A program made the position numbers and the translations under genes. 38,423 nt of DNA from Pseudomonas sp. GM49 (GTDB lineage Bacteria > Pseudomonadota > Gammaproteobacteria > Pseudomonadales > Pseudomonadaceae): NCBI RefSeq assembly GCF_000282355.1, contig NZ_AKJL01000278.1:1-38423 (forward strand). Reading direction: 5' to 3'. The notes under the pieces were generated by a model that did not search any database, had not been told where the DNA came from, and saw only the letters and a program-made list of their open reading frames with translations. Of the stretch, positions 1-8,040 are shown piece after piece; within the stretch, counting starts at the first letter, position 1, and the number at the start of each line of letters is the position of its first letter.

Positions 1-440
1 CACATCCAACATCATCGTTGACTGACACTCCGCCATCGCGGGCAAGCCCGCTCCCACATTGATTTATGGTGTACGCAAATTTTGCACTCACCACAGAACT
101 CTGTGGGAGCGGCGGTGCGGCGCTCCGACTTGCTCGCGATGAGGCCAGCACATCCAACATCATCGTTGACTGACACTCCGCCATCGCGGGCAAGCCCGCT
201 CCCACATTTGAATCTCTGCCATACATAAATCTTGAGTCCACCAGAGATCCTTGTGGGAGCGGGCTTGCCCGCGATGAGGCCAGCACATCCAACATCATCG
301 TTGACTGACACTCCGCCATCGCGAGCAAGCTCGCTCCCACATTTGAATCTCTGCCATACACAAATCTTGTGTTCACCAGAGATCCTTGTGGGAGCGGGCT
401 TGCTCGCGAAGAGGCCAGCACATCCAACATCAATGTCGAC
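1..440. repeat. Array of six REP elements in three tandem inverted pairs
   Basis: No gene is supported here. Six copies of a REP palindrome (core GGGAGCGGGCTTGCCCGCGA or its complement) alternate in orientation at about 33-60, 100-144, 180-208, 250-278, 316-344 and 386-414. The flanking unit that begins CACATCCAAC recurs at 1, 149, 284 and 419, so the array is a tandem of three units of about 135-148 bp. The copy at 100-144 has an enlarged GC-rich loop. Alternating REPs of this kind are common between pseudomonad genes and can form long hairpins. Short open frames through the array are read-through of the repeats. Confidence 0.9.
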
Positions 441-443
441 TAA

Positions 444-1595
444 CTAAACATTGGGAAGATCCATCCTGTAACCCGCACCCGGCGCTCCTTCATGCAGCGC
501 CACTTGAATGTTCGAATACAGGGCATTCGCCTCAGCAGTGGTGATTGATCTCGAACAATCACGCAGTACAACCCGGAGCAGCACATTCTCCTGACCCGGT
601 AGTAATCCGAGGCGATCGATGGCCTGCGAAGGCAGTTCCGTGAACGCCCAACGCCCTTTGATTTGCATTTCCTCGATCCAGTCTGAACAATCACCAGCTG
701 CCTGCAACATCCTTTCAGTCAACACCTCCTCGCTTAGCCCCGGCGTTACCGCCAACGAAATATCACGCGTAATCGAAGGCAACCGAGAGACGGCACTCCA
801 CGGATTCAGATCGTGCATCTGTGCCTGTACTCGTTCGTTCTGATCGCGCAGCAAACGAATATCAGGGATACCTTTTCGCAGCATTGTCAGGCGATCCAAC
901 CCCATTCCCAGCGCCAGTCCTCCATGACGCAAAGGATCGATCTTCAGTCGCTCCAACAACGATTTGGCAATTCGACCGCACTCCAGAACCTCTACCGGGA
1001 CACCGTCATTCAACAGATTTACTTCGATCCCGCCCTCAGTGTAGTGATGCGGACTATCACTGTAGATCCAAGGCATATCAGGCACGGCAGAATTGAGGAT
1101 ATCGCCGACCAGGCAAAGCAGATTCTCATGCGTCGACAAATCAGGATCACCGAGCACCCAGATATCCATCTGATGTGGCTCCGCACAATGCCAACGGTCC
1201 CGGCTGTCGCGCCGAAAAGTGATACCAGGCGCCGCCAATAATATTGACTGTCCTGGCTGACGTAGCTTGGCCGCTCGCTGAAGCGCAGACGGAATTTGGC
1301 TAGTGGTTTGCGTCCGTAAGAGAGCCCCCTCGTCAACCCATCGAGTGTGTGCACTCCCAAGCGTAATCTCAGATGGGTCATAACCAAGCAATCCGTAGTT
1401 TTCTTCAGCGGAGACAATCCTCGGGCCCGTCTGCACTTGCGCTTGTGGCCAGCCCTGGTTCGCCAGCCCCTGAAGAACCTCCTTCAGCAATAACCTAATG
1501 GCGTGATCGGGTACTGCGGGTTCTGTTAGATCAGCCAGCAAAAGGGCTTGTTTGAGCCCTATGTCCGTAATGGTTCGCTTTGAAGACATCTCCAT
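444..1595 (-). CDS. PheS-like class II ligase fused to an FDX-ACB domain
   Basis: A 383-residue protein of unknown substrate. It resembles a single-chain, mitochondrial-type phenylalanyl-tRNA synthetase: a class II catalytic core followed by a C-terminal ferredoxin-fold anticodon-binding domain. Motif 2 is visible at about 124-145 (FRRDSRDRWH then EPHQ), the motif 3 region at 226-245 (GLALGMGLDRL) and an FDX-ACB-like stretch at about 272-377. The N-terminal tRNA-binding coiled coil of normal PheS is absent. The open frame extends far upstream, but that extension lies antisense to the permease gene. I chose the ATG at 1595 because homology starts there; a second ATG lies at 1589. The housekeeping pheST pair is expected elsewhere in the genome. 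The catalytic motifs look intact, so it is probably an active adenylate-forming ligase. Whether it charges tRNA or another acceptor cannot be told. Confidence 0.8.
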   Translation of the reverse strand: MEMSSKRTITDIGLKQALLLADLTEPAVPDHAIRLLLKEVLQGLANQGWPQAQVQTGPRIVSAEENYGLLGYDPSEITLGSAHTRWVDEGALLRTQTTSQIPSALQRAAKLRQPGQSILLAAPGITFRRDSRDRWHCAEPHQMDIWVLGDPDLSTHENLLCLVGDILNSAVPDMPWIYSDSPHHYTEGGIEVNLLNDGVPVEVLECGRIAKSLLERLKIDPLRHGGLALGMGLDRLTMLRKGIPDIRLLRDQNERVQAQMHDLNPWSAVSRLPSITRDISLAVTPGLSEEVLTERMLQAAGDCSDWIEEMQIKGRWAFTELPSQAIDRLGLLPGQENVLLRVVLRDCSRSITTAEANALYSNIQVALHEGAPGAGYRMDLPNV

Positions 1596-1916
1596 ACTTT
1601 TTCTGCCCTGAATTCCGGATACACAGAACCGGCACAGTACACAGACATGGACAGGTATAGCCGCAGCACCAGAAAAATCAGATCGGACTGACAGCCTTGT
1701 CTTACCCCGCATACGGAGCGCAAAAGTCCCACCCAAAACTGGCACCCACAACCAACGACATGGCACACACGCACACCTGCCCCGCCACACCCCCGGCGTA
1801 GTATCGAAGCCGACCTCTGGGGCACAACCCGCTCCAAAGTGCCCTGCAATGCAACGCTGAACCCCTCCATTTCTCACTAAAACAATAAATCGGCCTTCGG
1901 GTCGCGGGAGATTTCT
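1596..1916. promoter_or_regulatory. Divergent intergenic region, ligase and permease
   Basis: About 320 bp between two divergent genes, with no supported ORF and no REP element. It must hold the promoters of the PheS-like ligase (minus) and the permease operon (plus). I looked for -24/-12 and clear -35/-10 pairs and found none that was convincing. The permease ribosome-binding site (GGGAG) lies seven bases before its GTG start at 1917. Confidence 0.4.
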
Positions 1917-3230
1917 GTGCTCAAGAAAAGTGCGCTGGGCTGGCCAAAGATTGCCGGCCTCGGAATTGCGTTGGTGGTGGCCGGGCAGTTTTCCGGCTGG
2001 AACTTCGGGCTGGCGGCCGGTGGCTGGCTGAACATGCTGATCGCCACGTTGCTGATGGCGCTGCTCTGTGGCGGCCTGGCCTTGTGCGTGGCGGAACTGT
2101 CCACGGCGTTGCCCAGCGCTGGCGGCGTGTTCGTGTATGCGCAAAGTGCGTTCGGGCCGTTCGTGGGTTATCTGGTCGGCGTCGCCTGTGCCTTGGCGCT
2201 GACCATCGGCACCGGGGCGGCAGCGACGTTCATTTGCGCCTATACCGAATCGATTTTCGGCCTCGGTGGCTGGCCGGTGAAGATCGCCCTGTTCGCGGTG
2301 ATCATCGGCATCCACATGCGCGGCGTCGGTGAGGCCATGGGCCTGACCTTTATCGCCGGCGTCATCGCCGTGGTCGCCCTGCTCACCTTTGGTGTGGCCA
2401 TGGCGCCCCATGTCGAACTGGCTAACTTGCTGAAACTGCCCGCCAACGTCACCACCCCCGTGAGCCTCGGCGGCATCTTCGCCTGCGTACCGTTCGCGAT
2501 CTGGTTGTTCATCACTGTCGAGCAAACCGGTTCGGCAGCCGAAGAAGCGCACAACCCCGGTCGTACCATGCCGCGGGGCATTCTGGCGGCGATCGGCACC
2601 TTGCTGGTGACGGCGCTGGTGGTGCTGGTCTGCGCACCCGGTGCCGGTGGCGTCGAGCTGGTCGGTTCGGCAGGTGATCCGCTGTACGCCGCGATGTCCA
2701 GCAGCAGCGCCTTCGGTGACGGCTCGTGGCTAGCCAAGGTGATTGGCTGCGGCGCGGTGTTCGGCCTGATCGCTACCTTCTTTTCACTGATGTTCGCCGC
2801 GTCCCGGCAGTTGTTCGCCATGGCCCGCGACGGCCTGTTCCCGCAATGGCTGGGCAAGACCGGCAAACGCGGCACGCCCTGGCCGGCGCTGTTGCTGATC
2901 GGCGCCATCGGCCTGCCGCTGTCCGAAGTGGACCCGGCCACGGTGATGCTCGCGGTCGTGCTGCTGCTCAACGTTGGCTACCTGTTCATCTTCGCCGCGT
3001 ACCTGCGCATCAAAACCAGCCAGCCTGACCTGCCACGGCCCTTCACCTTGTTCGGCGGCAAACTGGTTGCCTGGCTGGGCCTGGCCCTGACGCTGGTGGT
3101 GATCGCCGCCTGCTTCCAGCTCGACCTGCTGATGCTGATCGCCCTCGCCGTGACCTTCAGCCTGTGTATTTTCAACTACCTGCTGCGCAATCGTCGCACC
3201 ACCGCCCTCGAGGTTCCGGACCATGCCTGA
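1917..3230 (+). CDS. APC-family amino acid/amine permease
   Basis: A 437-residue integral inner-membrane transporter of the amino acid-polyamine-organocation superfamily, closest in appearance to ethanolamine permeases. It has about twelve hydrophobic segments. The first carries the family's glycine-rich substrate-binding turn (near VAGQFSGWNFG), and segment 6 contains the FITVEQTGSAAEEAHNPGR stretch. The start is a GTG with GGGAG seven bases upstream. Its stop overlaps the next gene by eight bases, so permease, phospho-lyase and kinase form one operon. That context points to import of the amino alcohol or hydroxy amino acid that the kinase phosphorylates. The exact substrate cannot be read from the sequence. 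Confidence 0.85.
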   Translation: MLKKSALGWPKIAGLGIALVVAGQFSGWNFGLAAGGWLNMLIATLLMALLCGGLALCVAELSTALPSAGGVFVYAQSAFGPFVGYLVGVACALALTIGTGAAATFICAYTESIFGLGGWPVKIALFAVIIGIHMRGVGEAMGLTFIAGVIAVVALLTFGVAMAPHVELANLLKLPANVTTPVSLGGIFACVPFAIWLFITVEQTGSAAEEAHNPGRTMPRGILAAIGTLLVTALVVLVCAPGAGGVELVGSAGDPLYAAMSSSSAFGDGSWLAKVIGCGAVFGLIATFFSLMFAASRQLFAMARDGLFPQWLGKTGKRGTPWPALLLIGAIGLPLSEVDPATVMLAVVLLLNVGYLFIFAAYLRIKTSQPDLPRPFTLFGGKLVAWLGLALTLVVIAACFQLDLLMLIALAVTFSLCIFNYLLRNRRTTALEVPDHA

Positions 3231-4503
3231 AGACACTCTGCTGCAACGCCGCCATCGCGTACTGGGCAGCGCCTCGCCGCTGTTCTACGACAAGCCCTTG
3301 CACCTGGTGCGTGGCGAAGGCGTCTGGTTGTTCGACGTCGACGGTCGTCGCTACCTCGACGTCTACAACAACGTGCCCTGCGTCGGTCACTGCAACCCTC
3401 ACGTGACCGAGGCCATGCACCGCCAGGCCACCACGCTGAACATCCACACCCGCTACCTCGACGAGCAAGTGGTGCGCTACGCCGAACGCCTGACCGCGAC
3501 GTTCGGCGAGTCGCTGGACACCGCGATGTTCACCTGCACCGGCAGCGAGGCCAATGAACTGGCGCTGCGTCTGGCACGCTTTGCCAGTGGCGGCACCGGC
3601 ATCATCGTCAGTGACTACAACTACCACGGCAACTCGGCGTCGCTGGCGCAAGTCACCACCGCCCTGCCCTCGCCGGAACCCTTTGCCGCCCATGCCCGCG
3701 CCGTGCCGATTCCGTGCCTGTACCGGGCACCGGCCGGCACCACCGAGGCGCAACTGGCCGAGCAATACGCGGCCAACATCGCCGCCGCGATTGCCTCGAT
3801 GCAGGCCCAGGGCATTCGCCCGGCCGCGTTGCTGATCGACACCCTGTTCGCCAACGAAGGCCTGCCACGGGTGCCGGCCAGCTTCGTCAACAAGGCCGCT
3901 GCGTTGATCCGCGCCGCCGGCGGTTTGTTCATCGCCGACGAAGTGCAGTCCGGCTTCGGCCGTACCGGTGACCACCTGTGGGGGCATCAGGCCCACGGCG
4001 TAGTGCCGGACATCGTCACCCTCGGCAAACCCATGGGTAACGGCTATCCACTGGCCGGCTTGATCACCCACAAGGCCCTGGTCGAATCCTTCGGGCGCCA
4101 TGCGATGTACTTCAACACCTTCGGTGGCTCGCCCGTGGCGGCAGCGGTCGGCATGGCGGTGCTGGACGTGATCGCGCAACAGCAACTGCTGAAAAACGCG
4201 CAAGACGTCGGCGCTTACGTGCAACAACGCCTGCAAGCGCTGGCCGCAAGGCACTCGATCATCGGCGACGTGCGCGGCAAGGGCCTGTTCTTCGCCATGG
4301 AACTGGTACGCGACCACGCCAGCAAGGAACCGGCCGGGTTGGAAGCACGCAAGGTGGTCAACGACATGCGCGAGAACGGCGTGCTGATCAGCAAGATCGG
4401 CGCCGGCGACAACATTCTGAAGCTACGGCCGCCGCTGGTGTTCGGCCGCGATCACGCCGACCTGTTTGTCGACACCCTGGACCACGCCCTGAGCGCGATT
4501 TGA
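3223..4503 (+). CDS. PLP-dependent ammoniophospholyase, AGXT2L family (class III fold)
   Basis: A 426-residue protein of the class III aminotransferase fold. The Schiff-base lysine is K269 in LGKPMGNGYPLAG, the pyridine-nitrogen aspartate is D239 (ADEVQSGFGR), and the phosphate-binding GSEAN is at 107-111. The regions around 50-60 (NNVPCVGHC), 269-280 and the C-terminal third (YFNTFGG; GDVRGKGLF; LKLRPPL) resemble human ETNPPL/PHYKPL (AGXT2L1/2) more than ordinary omega-transaminases. Those enzymes eliminate ammonia and phosphate from phosphoethanolamine or 5-phosphohydroxylysine, leaving an aldehyde. A kinase gene nine bases downstream and an upstream permease fit that chemistry. A plain transaminase is the alternative. 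The reaction type is a strong inference; the substrate is open. Confidence 0.82.
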   Translation: MPEDTLLQRRHRVLGSASPLFYDKPLHLVRGEGVWLFDVDGRRYLDVYNNVPCVGHCNPHVTEAMHRQATTLNIHTRYLDEQVVRYAERLTATFGESLDTAMFTCTGSEANELALRLARFASGGTGIIVSDYNYHGNSASLAQVTTALPSPEPFAAHARAVPIPCLYRAPAGTTEAQLAEQYAANIAAAIASMQAQGIRPAALLIDTLFANEGLPRVPASFVNKAAALIRAAGGLFIADEVQSGFGRTGDHLWGHQAHGVVPDIVTLGKPMGNGYPLAGLITHKALVESFGRHAMYFNTFGGSPVAAAVGMAVLDVIAQQQLLKNAQDVGAYVQQRLQALAARHSIIGDVRGKGLFFAMELVRDHASKEPAGLEARKVVNDMRENGVLISKIGAGDNILKLRPPLVFGRDHADLFVDTLDHALSAI

Positions 4504-4512
4504 GGCCCTGCC

Positions 4513-5529
4513 ATGACTGAATTCCACACCCTGCCACACGACCAGCAAGTGGCCCGCCTGCACGAACTGGCGCGCCATGCCCTGCAACAGTGGGACGGCG
4601 AGTTCGCCGACATCGAACTGGTGAAGTTTCGCGAGAACGCGGTGTTCTCCGCCCACCGCCACGATGGTCAGCGGGTCGCCTTGCGCATCCACCGCAATGG
4701 CTATCACTGCGAAGCCGCGCTGCGCTCCGAGCTGCAATGGATGGAGGCACTGGCCGGCGCCGGCATCACCGTGCCGCAAATCATCCGTGCGCAGAATCAA
4801 AGCCACCTGATCGAAGTCACCCATCAAGCCATCGGCGAGCCGCGCCACATCGACATGCTCGCCTGGCTGCCGGGCGCCACCGCCGGCACCTCGGAGAACG
4901 GTGTGCAGGCCGATACCGAAATCGACTTTCTGTTCCGTGAGGCCGGCGCGATTGCCGCGCGCATTCACTTGCATTCGGCGCACTGGCAGCAGCCGGACGA
5001 GTTTGTCCGGCATGCCTGGGATGAAGAAGGCCTGATCGGCGCCAACCCGTTCTGGGGGCGCTTCTGGGAGCTGGAACAACTCAGCGATGAGCAGCGGGAC
5101 CTGCTGCAACAGGCCAAGCGCACGGCGCGCAAGGACTTGCGTGAGTACGGTCGGCACCTGGGCAACTTCGGCATGATCCACGCCGACCTGGTGCCCGAGA
5201 ACCTGCTGATCGAAGGCCCGCGCTTGCGCCTGATCGACTTCGACGATGCCGGGTTTGGCTGGCACATGTTCGAGTTGGCTACCGCGCTGTACTTCTGCCT
5301 GGATGACCCGCGCTACGAGCAGATCAAGGCCGCGCTGCTCGACGGCTACCACGCGGTCAAGCCGCTGACCGAGGCGGATCGCAAGACCCTGGCGCTGTTC
5401 CTGATGCTGCGTGGCACCACGTACCTGGGCTGGATTCACACCCGCCAGGGCACGCCGACAGCGATTGAAATGGCGCCGATGCTGATTGAGCGGGCTTGTT
5501 TGTTGGCTCGGGAATATTTGCAGGTCTGA
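4513..5529 (+). CDS. APH-family small-molecule kinase, hydroxylysine/amino alcohol kinase-like
   Basis: A 338-residue aminoglycoside phosphotransferase-fold protein. The Brenner-type catalytic loop HADLVPENLL has its catalytic aspartate at D225 and metal ligand N230. The DFG-like motif is IDFDDAGFG, with D242 as the metal-binding aspartate. The same pattern is seen in hydroxylysine kinase (HYKK/AGPHD1) and in type II homoserine kinase-like proteins. The ATG at 4513 has GAGG eight bases upstream. As the third gene of the permease/phospho-lyase operon it probably phosphorylates the hydroxyl of the imported amine so that the phospho-lyase can eliminate it. A homoserine or choline kinase role is less likely because no matching pathway genes are present. 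Confidence 0.82.
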   Translation: MTEFHTLPHDQQVARLHELARHALQQWDGEFADIELVKFRENAVFSAHRHDGQRVALRIHRNGYHCEAALRSELQWMEALAGAGITVPQIIRAQNQSHLIEVTHQAIGEPRHIDMLAWLPGATAGTSENGVQADTEIDFLFREAGAIAARIHLHSAHWQQPDEFVRHAWDEEGLIGANPFWGRFWELEQLSDEQRDLLQQAKRTARKDLREYGRHLGNFGMIHADLVPENLLIEGPRLRLIDFDDAGFGWHMFELATALYFCLDDPRYEQIKAALLDGYHAVKPLTEADRKTLALFLMLRGTTYLGWIHTRQGTPTAIEMAPMLIERACLLAREYLQV

Positions 5530-5539
5530 TCCACCGCTA

Positions 5540-5696
5540 TCGCGGGCAAGCCCGCTCCCACAGGGATCTTCAGTGAACACAAGAAGTGAGTACGCCAAAA
5601 ATCCACTGTGGGAGCGGGCTTGCCCGCGAAGAGGCCAGCACAGCCAACATCCTTGCCGACTGATACTCCGCCTTCGCGGGCAAGCCCGCTCCCACA
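5540..5696. repeat. Three REP elements
   Basis: Three 23-bp REP cores lie at 5540-5562, 5607-5629 and 5674-5696. The outer two share one orientation and the middle one is inverted. They fill the gap between the kinase stop at 5529 and the DUF3077 stop at 5709, where the two genes converge. Confidence 0.9.
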
Positions 5697-5708
5697 GGGT
5701 CAGCGGCG

Positions 5709-6011
5709 TTAGGCAGATTCCGGTGAATCCAGCCTGTCCAGCGCCCGATTCACCGCCAACTCCCCCAGCATGATCACTTGCGCGATGCCCAGCAGGGTGT
5801 TGCGGTGCGTGCCTTCCAGGAAGCCTGCCAGGTCATTGGCCATGACACTCGCCGAGGCCAGCGATTCGCAGGCGTGGGCCAGCAGGGTTTCGGTGTCGAT
5901 TTGCGGGTTGATGGTGAACATCGAGGAGGGTTTGTGCGGGGTGGCCATGATGTGCAGAGCCGGGTTTGGGCATGAATCGTTGTCTGGTGGATCAGGCGTA
6001 ACCTTGAACAT
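5709..6011 (-). CDS. DUF3077 family protein
   Basis: A short protein (100 residues from the ATG at 6011; 103 if the ATG at 6020 is used) resembling the pseudomonad DUF3077 family. It begins with a Pro/Asp-rich segment (VTPDPPDNDS). A helical domain follows, with LLAHACESLASA and a C-terminal ELAVNRALDRL helix. I prefer 6011 because GGAA lies nine bases upstream of it. There is no signal peptide or membrane segment. Members are small cytosolic proteins with no firmly established function. It stands alone between REP blocks. Confidence 0.7.
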   Translation of the reverse strand: MFKVTPDPPDNDSCPNPALHIMATPHKPSSMFTINPQIDTETLLAHACESLASASVMANDLAGFLEGTHRNTLLGIAQVIMLGELAVNRALDRLDSPESA

Positions 6012-6020
6012 GACTTTCAT

Positions 6021-6288
6021 TTCCGTTGTGATGCAGCCACGCCGTCGCTGCTAAACGAGGGGTGGCGGCTGTACGCAGGTTAGCAGACCGGGGAAATGAA
6101 GAAAGCCGGCGCGCCCGAGGGCGCCCTGCGCACAGCTGCCATCAAATGCAGGAATGGAATACCTGCCTGACGGATACTCGTACGACCTTCAAATACCACG
6201 GGCTGCTAAACCCGATCACTGGAAATCAGTGACGCGAATCAAGTTACCGATGGACCTCAAGGCGCACAAGCCGGCGGATTCTGGCGTA
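6021..6288. other. Intergenic region, no gene seen
   Basis: With the repeats that follow, this forms a gap of about 460 bp. It holds the promoter region of the DUF3077 gene and otherwise nothing I can assign. A 106-residue frame starting at 6154 runs straight through the downstream repeats and has no family resemblance, so I leave it out. Confidence 0.5.
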
Positions 6289-6341
6289 GCTGTAGGCAAT
6301 GCCGCAAGGTCTTGTAGCTTGCAGGAAGTTACTCCTACAGC
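6289..6341. repeat. Short inverted repeat of a different REP-like family
   Basis: GCTGTAGG at 6289-6296 and CCTACAGC at 6334-6341 are perfect 8-bp inverted arms around a 37-base interior. This differs from the main REP core and looks like one of the other short palindromic families found in pseudomonads. Confidence 0.55.
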
Positions 6342-6373
6342 CGTTAAACAAGCATTCCAAACTGGCACCGCCA

Positions 6374-6463
6374 TCGCGAGCGAGCTCGCTCCCACAGGGA
6401 CTTTCAGCGAACGCAACATCTGTGTTCGACTCAAATCCACTGTGGGATCGAGCTTGCTCGCGA
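6374..6463. repeat. Inverted REP pair
   Basis: REP cores at 6374-6396 and 6441-6463 face each other just downstream of the iacG stop codon. The second has one substitution in the usual GGGAGCG. The pair may act as a 3' boundary for the iacG transcript. Confidence 0.85.
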
Positions 6464-6483
6464 TTGAACGATAACGCGGTCTA

Positions 6484-6996
6484 TCAGCAATGCGCCCCGG
6501 CATGCTCAAGGCGATGAAACAACCGGTTGAAATACACCAGGCTGTCGCGCGGTTCGCGCACGCCAACCTTCGTCAGCTCCACAAACATCACCGAGTGCGA
6601 TCCCACTTCCTTGCACTCGCTGATGCGCCCTTCCAACTGCACCAGGGCATCGCGCAGCACCGGCACGTCGGCCGCGCCGTCGTCCCACAGGTCCCAGGCG
6701 AAGCGCTCGGCCATCGGCACCTGGGTCATGCCGGCGAAGTGCCGGGCCAGTTCTTCCTGCTCGCCACACAGCACGTTGACGCACAGGTGGCCGTTGGTGC
6801 GGAACACGTCGTGGGTGGCGCTGTTGCGGTTGACGCACACCAGTACGGTGGGCGGCGAGTCGGTCACCGAGCACACGGCGCTGGCGGTGATGCCGCAGCG
6901 CCCGCCGGGGCCGTTGGTGGTGATGATGTTCACCGCCGCAGGCAGCTGCGCCATGGCGTTGCGAAAGTCGATTTGCTGCTGGCTCAGGTCGGCCAT
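6484..6996 (-). CDS. iacG: Flavin reductase component IacG (HpaC-like)
   Basis: A 170-residue flavin reductase-like protein, the size of HpaC-type NAD(P)H:flavin oxidoreductases. Family signatures are the N-terminal FRNAMAQLPAAVNIITT, the GITASAVCSVTDSPPTVLVC flavin-binding core and the C-terminal HRLEHAG. It should supply reduced flavin to the acyl-CoA dehydrogenase-fold monooxygenase IacA in indole-3-acetate oxidation. It is on the same strand as the other iac genes but lies apart from them, beyond the AraC gene and a plus-strand response regulator with which it shares a divergent intergenic region. A purine-rich AAGGAAGGGG lies upstream of its ATG. Alone it could be any flavin reductase; the iac context sets the call. 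Confidence 0.82.
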   Translation of the reverse strand: MADLSQQQIDFRNAMAQLPAAVNIITTNGPGGRCGITASAVCSVTDSPPTVLVCVNRNSATHDVFRTNGHLCVNVLCGEQEELARHFAGMTQVPMAERFAWDLWDDGAADVPVLRDALVQLEGRISECKEVGSHSVMFVELTKVGVREPRDSLVYFNRLFHRLEHAGAHC

Positions 6997-7116
6997 GTCG
7001 ATGCCCCTTCCTTCAGGAGGACCGCCATCTTGCGGCCCGTAGGTGATGGAACAAGACTAAGGCTGCGGGCGCGGCACAACCATTCTGACGATCCCCATGG
7101 CGGGGTTGGGTTTCCG

Positions 7117-7143
7117 CTAGTCGACTAGGTGGTTTCTTTATCG
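7117..7143 (+). promoter_or_regulatory. Candidate operator: palindrome plus element shared with the iacA promoter region
   Basis: Between iacG and the response regulator gene lies the perfect 12-bp palindrome CTAGTCGACTAG (7117-7128). It overlaps CTAGGTGGTTTCTTTATCG (7125-7143). The reverse complement of 16190-16208, in the iacA/histidine kinase intergenic region, matches that 19-mer at 16 of 19 positions. Both regions serve divergent pairs containing one iac gene and one two-component gene, so this is a candidate binding site for the response regulator. Protein binding is inference. Confidence 0.5.
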
Positions 7144-7256
7144 CAAGGGCCGGCCACAGTGGGTATTCTGCTTACTGGCTCCAGAAAGACGAGCCGATGC
7201 GTGCCGCGCGTTCGCGTGCGAAAACAATAATTAGAACACTTTCGTGGCAGCCCCCG

Positions 7257-7886
7257 ATGGAAACTCGCAAACCGATTGTTTATATCGTTGACGACGACAA
7301 GGACCTGCGCACTTCGCTGGCCTGGTTGCTGGAGTCGGTCAGCGTGCAGGCGCAGTGCTTTGCCGGCGCCGAAGAGTTCCTCAGCCAGTACGACCCCAGT
7401 CAGCCCGCCTGCCTGGTGCTCGACGTGCGCATGCCGGAGACCAGCGGTTTCCAGTTGCAGGAAATTCTCAACCAGCGTGGCAGTACCTTGCCGACCATCT
7501 TCGTCTCGGCCCATGGTGACATTCCGATGTCGGTCACGGCGATGAAGAACGGCGCGCTGGACTTCGTCGAGAAACCCTACAACCCGCAACAGATGATCGA
7601 CCGCATCCAGGCCGCGCTGAAGACCGCCGTACACGCCCAGGCCGATCAGCAACAGCGTCAGAACCTGCAGGGCAAACTGGCGTTGCTGACCAGCCGTGAA
7701 CGGGAAGTGTTGATGCTGGTGATCGATGGCAAGGCCAGCAAGGTGATCGCGCGGGAGCTGAACATCAGCGTGAAGACCGTTGACGTGCACCGCACCAAGA
7801 TCAAGGAAAAGATGGGCGTGACCAGCATCGCCATGCTGGTGCGCGAGGTGCTGCATTTGCCGGTGGATGAGCCGGTGCGGCATTGA
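7257..7886 (+). CDS. FixJ/NarL-type response regulator
   Basis: A 209-residue response regulator. The receiver domain (about 7-120) has the acidic pocket VDDD at 11-14, the phosphoacceptor D56 (LVLDVRMP) and the lysine in VEKPYNP. A LuxR-type helix-turn-helix follows (about 140-200: TSREREVLMLVIDGKASKVI, then ISVKTVDVHRTKIKEKMG). It matches the FixJ/StyR-like group. An in-frame ATG at 7197 would add 20 residues unlike a receiver domain, so I prefer 7257, although its Shine-Dalgarno is poor. The gene is divergent from iacG. Its likely partner kinase lies about 9 kb away at the other end of the cluster (16297-17778). Confidence 0.85.
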   Translation: METRKPIVYIVDDDKDLRTSLAWLLESVSVQAQCFAGAEEFLSQYDPSQPACLVLDVRMPETSGFQLQEILNQRGSTLPTIFVSAHGDIPMSVTAMKNGALDFVEKPYNPQQMIDRIQAALKTAVHAQADQQQRQNLQGKLALLTSREREVLMLVIDGKASKVIARELNISVKTVDVHRTKIKEKMGVTSIAMLVREVLHLPVDEPVRH

Positions 7887-7913
7887 GCATTTTGTATTCG
7901 CCGTCGGGCCTCA

Positions 7914-8007
7914 TCGCGAGCAAGCTCGCTCCCACATTTTTCGATCCCGGCCGTACACAGATCTTGTGTTCACCGCAGATCCACTGTGGGAGCGGGCTTG
8001 CCCGCGA
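7914..8007. repeat. Inverted REP pair
   Basis: REP cores at 7914-7936 and 7985-8007 occupy the gap between the response regulator stop (7886) and the convergent AraC-type gene stop (8041). Confidence 0.9.
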
Positions 8008-8040
8008 TGAGGCCAGTACATTCAACATTGATGGTGGGTG

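Noticed and set aside
1..440. CRISPR array
   Set aside because: The repeats are palindromic REP elements in alternating orientation with repeated, not unique, intervening sequence.
1740..1860. Sigma-54 promoters suggested by TGGCAC-like strings upstream of the permease
   Set aside because: None has the GC element at the correct spacing. The same was true upstream of aauB.
1596..2552. N-terminal extension of the PheS-like frame
   Set aside because: Low-complexity sequence antisense to the permease gene; similarity to class II ligases starts only after the ATG at 1595.
6154..6474. A 106-codon frame on the plus strand
   Set aside because: It runs through an inverted repeat and a REP pair and resembles no protein family.
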